Shown piece after piece: positions 1-5,434 of a stretch of 33,430 bases of DNA (its first letter is position 1; every line of letters begins with the position of its first letter). The notes under the pieces are model-generated. The model was not told the DNA's origin, ran no database searches, and saw nothing but the letters and a program-made list of their open reading frames with translations. The position numbers and the translations under genes are program-made. Source of the stretch: an uncultured Prevotella sp. (lineage in GTDB: Bacteria > Bacteroidota > Bacteroidia > Bacteroidales > Bacteroidaceae); contig URRR01000028.1 in assembly GCA_900550365.1 (NCBI GenBank), positions 1 through 33,430 of the forward strand, given 5' to 3'.

Positions 1-257
1 ATAAGGTGCTCAAGATAGTGTGCCAGACCTGTCGTTTCGGGCGGGTCGTTACGGCTTCCGGTGCGCACGGCGATATACGTCTGGATGCGCGGTTTCTCGT
101 TGTTTACCGACAGATACACCGTCAGACCGTTGTCCAACGTGTAGATTCGGGTTTTCATCAGATCGCCCGGTACGGTCTGATACTTGTATTCCTTTGCCGC
201 TAACGGCAGCGTTAAAGCAAGCAGTAATACAAAAAGTGCTGTCTTAAATTTATTCAT
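1..257 (-). CDS. M16 (insulinase/pitrilysin) family zinc peptidase, N-terminal part, cut by window edge
   Basis: The first 85 residues are visible before the gene runs off the window. They begin with a hydrophobic signal peptide (MNKFKTALFVLLLALTLPLA), followed by the usual M16 opening: a strand with LDNGLTVYLS, then KPRIQTYIAVRTGS and TGLAHYLEHL. The HxxEH zinc motif is seen as H80-Y-L-E83-H84, which is where M16 peptidases carry it. The signal peptide points to a periplasmic or envelope-attached enzyme. The ATG at 257 directly precedes the signal peptide. The DUF4954 gene ends 52 bases upstream on the same strand, so the two may share a transcript. The substrate cannot be told from this fragment, nor can the presence of the second, inactive M16 half. 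Confidence 0.9.
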   Translation of the reverse strand, partial: MNKFKTALFVLLLALTLPLAAKEYKYQTVPGDLMKTRIYTLDNGLTVYLSVNNEKPRIQTYIAVRTGSRNDPPETTGLAHYLEHL

Positions 258-309
258 TTGTATGATAAAAATAAAGTTTCAGTCTTGTGGGTCGTTGTCT
301 TCCGCCGCG

Positions 310-2130
310 TCAGTCGAGCAGTTCAATAAAGTTGTCGAGCACTACCCGGTCGACGTCTCCCATCGAATATTCCTTCTCCGCGTCCTTGCGTATCTCGTCA
401 AGCCATGCCCGGCGTGCCGCCTTTCCGCGCTCACGCATCGTGGCGAAGTCGTCTTCTGTCAGTTCGTCTTTGCCGAGATACGTTTTCATCAGGCTCACCG
501 TGTAAGTCCAGAGATATTCCCCGTACATGTCGTTGTAGGCTGACAGCATGTCGGCAAGCGCCTTGATGTTCTCAGCCGCGCCGTATTTTATCTTTCCAAT
601 CAGCCGCTCCTCCTCGCTCGCCGGCAGCAACAGTCCCGAAAGGTCGCACCATTCGCCCGTGCCGTGGGGCGTGCACGGGTCGCCGGCGTCATGCGACATG
701 AGCACCTCTCCGATGAAAAGCTCCACCGCCATGTCGTACAGTCTGAGGCCGCGGAGCAGCGAGCGTCCGCTTATCTTGCACCCGTTGTAGCTGTATGTCA
801 CGGCGTCGCCGCCTTGGGTTTCCTGCAAGCGGCGCAGCACTTCGCGGCCTTTCATTATCTCGTTGACCGTCAGCGGGCTCAGCCAGTCGTAGTTAATCAG
901 GCTCTTCTTGCTGCCCGACATCCTGATGTCGCGCCGCGGCCATTTGCGTACGTCGCGGTAAAGACCTACGGTGGCGATGACCTTTCCCGGCACCACGGTC
1001 GTCTCCCTTCCGTCGCCTATGACGTAAGAGAAGGGCAGGGAGCGCGTGTCGGGATGGGTGGATGTCTTGCCCATGCACACTGAAAACGCGCCAATCGTGG
1101 CCGGAAGCAGTATGTGTGAGCCGCTGGCCGTCTTAGTCCCGCGCTCCAACACGCCGTAATGTATCGGCCCCATCTTGTATGCATGGTTGCTGAAATTGGT
1201 CGCCGAACCGGCATTGTAGAATGATACCATGCAGCCAATTAGCAGCGTGCTCTTGTGATGACTGGCCGAGAAGGGGCCGCAGAAGGCTACGCTGGCCTCG
1301 CCGTTGGCCATGTATGTGTTGGCGAAAAACAGGCTGCTCTCGGCCGTGAAGCCGTTGGTTATCCGGCAGGCCTCGCCCACATAGCAGTGGAATATCTTTG
1401 CGCTGTTGAGTATCGAGGAGCCGTCGGCCACTATGGAGTTCTCGCATATAACGCCAGAACCTATGTACACGCTGTCGTCCGGCTCGGCTGTCAGGGTGCA
1501 GTCGCTCAGCCGGCACGCGCCGTTCACTTCGCACCCGTCGCTTATGTTGGTGTTGATTATTTCGGTCGTGTTGACTATTCTCACCCTGTTTCCTATTATG
1601 CCGGTCTTGGCCGAGCGCATTTTTACGTCGTTCCTGATGATGGTCTTCAGGGCGGCAAGCAGTACCTTGTCGGCTGAGTGGTTTACCATCAGGGCGGCGA
1701 TGTTGCTCGTCAGTCCGCTGAACAGCATCACGTTGCCCCTTATGGCCTCTTTGAGCACGGAAATGGTTTGGCCCTCGCCGAAGGTGGCTCCGGCCGTTGT
1801 CGCTATTGTCGACACGTTGCTTATGTAGCACTCGTCGCCGATGGTGTAATAGTCGATGTAGTTCCCAATGTTTTCTATCAGGCAGTTGTCGCCTATTACG
1901 ACGTTGTGCAGTGTGGCATTGCGCAGGGCCGAGTGCTTCATGAAGTTGTTGCCGGTATCTATATATTGCTCAAACACGCCGAGACATACCGTCCCGAAAA
2001 ACATCACGTTGTGTACGTATGAGGGGTTGAAGTCTTCGGCGACATACACGCATGCCCAGTATTCGGCTCTGCATCCGTTTTCCACAAGCGTTATTATCTC
2101 ATCGTCAGTTAGCTGTCTGTAATCGTTCAT
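310..2130 (-). CDS. DUF4954 family protein, left-handed beta-helix (hexapeptide-repeat) protein
   Basis: This 606-residue protein matches my memory of the DUF4954 family of Bacteroidetes. After a short N-terminal segment (LTDDEIITLVENGCRAEYWACVYV is characteristic), residues of roughly 60 to 340 show irregular hexapeptide periodicity (for example VVIGDNCLIENIG, YTIGDECYISNVS, VYIGSGVICENSIVADGSSI). This is the pattern of a left-handed parallel beta-helix as in acyltransferases and sugar-nucleotide pyrophosphorylases. The last 200 or so residues look helical. There is no signal peptide, so it is probably cytosolic. No catalytic residues can be assigned and the function is unknown. It follows hflX by 72 bases on the same strand, with no clear TAnnTTTG box between, suggesting co-transcription. 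Confidence 0.85.
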   Translation of the reverse strand: MNDYRQLTDDEIITLVENGCRAEYWACVYVAEDFNPSYVHNVMFFGTVCLGVFEQYIDTGNNFMKHSALRNATLHNVVIGDNCLIENIGNYIDYYTIGDECYISNVSTIATTAGATFGEGQTISVLKEAIRGNVMLFSGLTSNIAALMVNHSADKVLLAALKTIIRNDVKMRSAKTGIIGNRVRIVNTTEIINTNISDGCEVNGACRLSDCTLTAEPDDSVYIGSGVICENSIVADGSSILNSAKIFHCYVGEACRITNGFTAESSLFFANTYMANGEASVAFCGPFSASHHKSTLLIGCMVSFYNAGSATNFSNHAYKMGPIHYGVLERGTKTASGSHILLPATIGAFSVCMGKTSTHPDTRSLPFSYVIGDGRETTVVPGKVIATVGLYRDVRKWPRRDIRMSGSKKSLINYDWLSPLTVNEIMKGREVLRRLQETQGGDAVTYSYNGCKISGRSLLRGLRLYDMAVELFIGEVLMSHDAGDPCTPHGTGEWCDLSGLLLPASEEERLIGKIKYGAAENIKALADMLSAYNDMYGEYLWTYTVSLMKTYLGKDELTEDDFATMRERGKAARRAWLDEIRKDAEKEYSMGDVDRVVLDNFIELLD

Positions 2131-2202
2131 GGCTGTATCATTATTCAGTTGTATGTGTTATTTCTTGTTTGCGAGCCTGCATTGCCCGGAGTTTTGGGGC
2201 AG

Positions 2203-3453
2203 TCATTGCTCTTCAGTCGGGTACAAAAAGTCGTTATACGGATATTTCTGCACGTGCAGTTCGCGCACCTGTCTGTAAAGAATGTCGCGCAGCTCGTCGA
2301 TGTTTGTCTTGTTCTTAGCTGATATGAAGAGGCAGTTGTCGTTGAGCTTTGCCATCCACGTGCGCTTCAGTTCGTCGAGCGTGATGTTCTTCTTCGTAGG
2401 TGGGGTCAGGTCGTCAGGGTCCTTTTCCACCCATGTGTAGGCGTCTATCTTGTTGAAGATTATCATCGAGGGCTTGTCCGCACAGCCGAGCTCTTTCAGC
2501 GTGTTGTTCACCACGCTGACCTGTTCCTCAAAGTCAGGGTGGGATATGTCCACGACGTGCAGCAGCAGATCAGCCTCGCGCACCTCGTCGAGCGTCGACT
2601 TGAATGAGTCTACAAGGTCGGTGGGCAGCTTGCGGATGAAGCCCACAGTGTCTGCAAGGAGGAACGGCAGGTTCTCTATAACCACCTTTCTCACGGTCGT
2701 GTCGAGCGTGGCGAACAGCTTGTTCTCGGCGAACACCTCGCTCTTGGCCAGCAGGTTCATCAGCGTTGACTTGCCCACGTTGGTATATCCTACGAGGGCC
2801 ACGCGTATCAGCCGCCCGCGGTTCTTGCGCTGTGTGGTCTTCTGCTTGTCAATCTCGGCCAGGCGCTGCTTCAGCAGCGACATGCGGTTAAGGATGATAC
2901 GGCGGTCCATTTCGAGCTGAGTCTCACCCGGACCACGCAGCCCCACCGAGCCTTTACCGCCTCCCGAGCCGCTTCCGCCGCCCTGACGTTCAAGGTGAGT
3001 CCACAGCCTCTGCAGGCGCGGCAGCATGTAGCGGTACTGCGCCAGCTCAACCTGCGTCTTTGCGCTGGCCGTCTGGGCGCGCATGGCGAAGATGTCGAGA
3101 ATGAGCGATGTGCGGTCAAGTATCTTCACTTTCAGCTCGTTCTCGATGTTACGTATCTGGCGGGCTGACAGCTCATCGTCAAATATCACCATACCTATTT
3201 CACGTTCGGCTTCCTCTTCGGCCTGTATATACTGCTTTATTTCCTCGAGCTTTCCCTTGCCCACATATGTAGTCTGGTTGGGCGCGGCCACCTTCTGTGT
3301 AAACCGTTTCACGGTCACGGCTCCGGCCGTATCGGCCAGAAACTCCAGCTCGTCAAGATATTCTTTCGTCTTGGCCTCGTCCTGTTCAGGCGTGATAAGT
3401 CCCACGAGTACGGCCGTCTCGGCCTTGACTTCGGATATGACAAATTCTTTCAT
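2203..3453 (-). CDS. hflX: Ribosome-associated GTPase HflX
   Basis: 416 residues, the usual HflX length. HflX binds the 50S subunit and splits stalled or hibernating 70S ribosomes. The N-terminal HflX domain contains TYVGKGKLEEI (about 62-72) and FDDELSARQIRNIE. The glycine-rich linker (158-168) leads into GPGETQLE (174-181), the family hallmark. The G domain has the P-loop GYTNVGKST (222-230), G3 DTVGF (268-272) and G4 NKID (334-337). The start ATG at 3453 lies about 26 bases downstream of the start site predicted from a complete promoter at 3486-3516. DUF4954 follows 72 bases downstream on the same strand. Identification is secure. Confidence 0.97.
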   Translation of the reverse strand: MKEFVISEVKAETAVLVGLITPEQDEAKTKEYLDELEFLADTAGAVTVKRFTQKVAAPNQTTYVGKGKLEEIKQYIQAEEEAEREIGMVIFDDELSARQIRNIENELKVKILDRTSLILDIFAMRAQTASAKTQVELAQYRYMLPRLQRLWTHLERQGGGSGSGGGKGSVGLRGPGETQLEMDRRIILNRMSLLKQRLAEIDKQKTTQRKNRGRLIRVALVGYTNVGKSTLMNLLAKSEVFAENKLFATLDTTVRKVVIENLPFLLADTVGFIRKLPTDLVDSFKSTLDEVREADLLLHVVDISHPDFEEQVSVVNNTLKELGCADKPSMIIFNKIDAYTWVEKDPDDLTPPTKKNITLDELKRTWMAKLNDNCLFISAKNKTNIDELRDILYRQVRELHVQKYPYNDFLYPTEEQ

Positions 3454-3485
3454 CTGCTTGTTTGGGAATATATTATATAATGGTA

Positions 3486-3516
3486 CAAAGTTACATTATT
3501 TCAACAAAATCGCAAA
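3486..3516 (-). promoter_or_regulatory. Bacteroidetes-type promoter of hflX
   Basis: On the minus strand TTTG (3513-3516) is separated by exactly 19 bases from TAACTTTG (3486-3493), matching the Bacteroidetes primary sigma consensus TTTG-N19to21-TAnnTTTG. The predicted start is near 3479, about 26 bases before the hflX ATG. Confidence 0.75.
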
Positions 3517-3569
3517 GAAAAAAACATATATTAAAAGAGTAGTTAAGGCATATTTACCTAATTAAGAAC

Positions 3570-3740
3570 AGAGACGGAGCAAAGGAGTTACCGGGCGGAG
3601 GTGTAAAGGCCACGCCTTGCCGCCAGCGGAGCAAATATCCTTGTCAGCCCGCAAGCCTGTCTATTGCCTGCCGAGCCGGGCCCGGAGGCATGACAACTTC
3701 CATAAATTCATCAACCTACAAGGAGGGGCTATGCCCCTGC
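3570..3740. other. GC-rich non-coding block with a short hairpin
   Basis: Between AT-rich flanks lies a GC-rich stretch of about 170 bases with no convincing reading frame. It ends in a 6-bp hairpin, AGGGGC (3724-3729) and GCCCCT (3733-3738), followed by gctttt, which resembles a weak terminator on the plus strand. I recognise no RNA family in it. It may be decayed sequence or part of the repeat element that begins at 3745. Confidence 0.35.
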
Positions 3741-3744
3741 TTTT

Positions 3745-3832
3745 CAAAAGACGGCAAAACGCAGACCAAAAGACCGTCTTTTGGCTTGTAAAAGGCCGTC
3801 TTTTGCAAGACGAAAGACGGCCTTTTGCAAGC
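3745..3832 (+). repeat. 22-bp repeat array, locus A (4 units)
   Basis: Four head-to-tail 22-bp units start at 3745, 3767, 3789 and 3811. Each centres on a variant of AAAGRCSGYCTTTTGC. Units 3 and 4 are perfectly complementary over 14 bp and can form a hairpin; units 1 and 2 pair partly. A tail, TGACTATCAGGCAGTTAC (3837-3854), follows. It lies between the divergent genes hflX and the DUF3667 gene. See the matching arrays B to F. Confidence 0.85.
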
Positions 3833-3980
3833 ATGCTGACTATCAGGCAGTTACGCGGCGGGCGCAAACCGCCATGCAAGCATATGCGTTGACAAGTGTC
3901 ATGCTTATGCGCATGACACTCTGTAAATGTAAGAAAATGATGCCTCAACACGCAGATAAATTGAAATATATGTGTCAGAA

Positions 3981-4030
3981 CGATATAAAAATATCGTAAA
4001 CGTTTACGTAGCTTTTTTGATTAAAAAGCT
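3981..4030. promoter_or_regulatory. Three consecutive palindromes, possible operator region
   Basis: Three inverted repeats follow one another in 50 bases: CGATAT-aaaa-ATATCG (3981-3996); the perfect 14-bp palindrome CGTAAACGTTTACG (3995-4008), which resembles LacI/GalR-family operators; and AGCTTTTT-N5-AAAAAGCT (4010-4030). They lie just upstream of the candidate small-RNA promoter at 4037-4069. A binding protein is not known. Confidence 0.45.
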
Positions 4031-4036
4031 TATATT

Positions 4037-4069
4037 TTTGATATACATCAATTTTTTTACGTACTTTTG
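4037..4069 (+). promoter_or_regulatory. Bacteroidetes-type promoter with overlapping Fnr-like palindrome
   Basis: TTTG (4037-4040) and TACTTTTG (4062-4069) are separated by 21 bases, a good match to the Bacteroidetes promoter. TTGAT-atac-ATCAA (4038-4051) overlaps the upstream element and equals the E. coli Fnr consensus. Transcription would begin near 4075. Confidence 0.6.
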
Positions 4070-4074
4070 CTCTC

Positions 4075-4179
4075 GTAATCAAAAAGAGATTTTCAGAATT
4101 ACATGCTACATTGATACTAAAGACTAAGACATTCAAAAGTAAGAACTGCCCCGATGTGATATCAGGGCATTTTTTATTT
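4075..4179 (+). ncRNA. Candidate small RNA (about 100 nt)
   Basis: A predicted start near 4075 is followed by about 70 bases without a plausible reading frame, then by an intrinsic terminator at 4147-4179. The transcript would be roughly 95-105 nt and end 150 bases before the DUF3667 start codon. I do not recognise an RNA family. It could instead be an attenuated leader of the DUF3667 gene, but that gene has its own promoter-like box further down. Confidence 0.5.
4147..4179 (+). terminator. Intrinsic terminator of the candidate small RNA
   Basis: TGCCC (4147-4151) pairs with GGGCA (4165-4169), extended inward by GAT/ATC, and a T-rich run (4170-4179) follows. Confidence 0.7.
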
Positions 4180-4248
4180 GTCTTCTTCATGATTATCTTA
4201 ATACTTGCATTTGTCTGTTTTCAATGCACTTTTTACAGATTAATGTGT

Positions 4249-4316
4249 TAATTTTGCATCATGTTTCTAATTCCGTACGCACGCTCCGGCCTAACAGCTT
4301 ATGGTGTGCGTACGGA
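4249..4316 (+). promoter_or_regulatory. Promoter box and structured 5' leader of the DUF3667 gene
   Basis: TAATTTTG (4249-4256) fits the TAnnTTTG box and places the start of transcription near 4262. An upstream TTTG at suitable spacing is not seen. The next bases contain a perfect 11-bp inverted repeat, TCCGTACGCAC (4272-4282) and GTGCGTACGGA (4306-4316), with a 23-base loop. This hairpin would sit in the leader immediately before the ATG at 4336. Confidence 0.5.
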
Positions 4317-4335
4317 CAAAGACATTTATCACCTT

Positions 4336-5298
4336 ATGCAAAATCCTTTTAAGACGATGGCCAAAGTTGTAAGCAGCGCCTATGGCAAAGTCTGCGATAC
4401 GTTTCGACGGATAGACGCTTACCAGCGCAAAAGTGTTGAGGCATCACCCCTTTCATCTGACAGTCACGAGTGCATGAACTGCAAGACGAGCTTCACAGGC
4501 AACTATTGTCCGCGCTGCGGGCAGTCTGCCGGCGTGTCACGCTTTACTTTCAAACAGGCGATAAGCAGAACGCTCGAGGTGTGGGGATTAGGCAACCGAA
4601 GTCTGCCACGCACCCTTCTGCACCTGATTTACCGCCCGGGCTACATGATTGGTGACTATCTTGAAGGCCGTCAGGCACCGTTCTTTCCTCCCGTAAAGAT
4701 GCTTTTTCTTGTTACAACGGCATATATCGTTGTGTCGAACTTGGTCGCGCCGGGTGCTTTGGATATCGCGTATGATACGCAGAAAGAACAATTTGAAATC
4801 CTGAAAACAGATTATAAAGGTGGCGATGTTGCTTATAAAGGCAAAACAGCGGTGCTGTATGGCATGAATATGTTTTACGACGGCTTCCAGAATGTTATCG
4901 ATTTTTTCAGCAGGAACCATGCCATAGAACTTATCTTTATCCATGGTCTCTTGGCCGTTATCACTATGTACGTGTTCCGCAAGTCACCTTTACGCCCGCA
5001 TCTTAACCTTACTGAATGTTTCTTTTCCCAGATATTCATTGCCTGCCAGCTTATGACAGTGTCAATGATTTACATCTGTTTGATTGACGACAGCCTTTTA
5101 ACAGAAAACATGTACCCCATTCCAACTTTACTGATGATGCTTATCTTCATGTATGATTATAAGCAACTGTACGGTTTCTCGCTGTTGCGCACGGCATGGT
5201 ACACGGTCAAAGCATTTATAGGCTGGTTCATCTCAATGATGATTTTGGTCTCCTTAGCAATGGTGGCAAACATAATCTACATAAATATGAGCAACTAA
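4336..5298 (+). CDS. DUF3667 domain membrane protein with zinc ribbon
   Basis: 320 residues from the chosen start. Near the N terminus is a four-cysteine zinc ribbon (CMNC and CPRC; C46, C49, C58, C61), followed by the DUF3667 signature region (SRFTFKQAISRTLEVWGLGNRSLPRTLLHLI, given here only as its parts SRFTFKQ and RSLPRTLLHL) and RPGYMIGDYLEGRQAPFFPP. About five hydrophobic segments follow to the C terminus, so it is an inner-membrane protein. The function of the family is unknown. An in-frame ATG at 4261 would add 25 residues, but it lies 4 bases after a TAATTTTG box and the intervening sequence forms an 11-bp hairpin, so I treat it as leader. It converges on clpB. Confidence 0.85.
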   Translation: MQNPFKTMAKVVSSAYGKVCDTFRRIDAYQRKSVEASPLSSDSHECMNCKTSFTGNYCPRCGQSAGVSRFTFKQAISRTLEVWGLGNRSLPRTLLHLIYRPGYMIGDYLEGRQAPFFPPVKMLFLVTTAYIVVSNLVAPGALDIAYDTQKEQFEILKTDYKGGDVAYKGKTAVLYGMNMFYDGFQNVIDFFSRNHAIELIFIHGLLAVITMYVFRKSPLRPHLNLTECFFSQIFIACQLMTVSMIYICLIDDSLLTENMYPIPTLLMMLIFMYDYKQLYGFSLLRTAWYTVKAFIGWFISMMILVSLAMVANIIYINMSN

Positions 5299-5320
5299 TG
5301 GAATTATGAAAAAGGAATAA

Positions 5321-5412
5321 AGGAGTAGAGGAGTAAGTAGTAAAGAAAATAAAAGGAGTAAGTAGTAAGGCATTTGTCTTAACTCCTTTACTACTTACTC
5401 CTCTACTACTTT
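5321..5412. terminator. Long inverted repeat between convergent genes (GGAGTAAGTAGTAA repeat)
   Basis: GTAGAGGAGTAAGTAGTAAA and one further G (5325-5345) form a perfect 21-bp inverted repeat with 5386-5406. The 40-base loop holds another direct copy of GGAGTAAGTAGTAA. Its place between the 3' ends of the DUF3667 gene (+) and clpB (-) fits a bidirectional terminator. Related words (TTACTCCTTACTACT) recur at 12412-12455, so it is also a dispersed repeat. Confidence 0.6.
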
Positions 5413-5434
5413 ACTACTTTCCTTAACTAACTTG

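Noticed and set aside
3745..3832. CRISPR array at the 22-bp repeat loci
   Set aside because: Units are directly adjacent with no unique spacers, only four per locus, and no cas genes are present.
3975..4190. Short reading frame of 71 codons on the minus strand
   Set aside because: It runs across palindromes, a promoter and a terminator of the other strand, and its composition follows AT-rich DNA.
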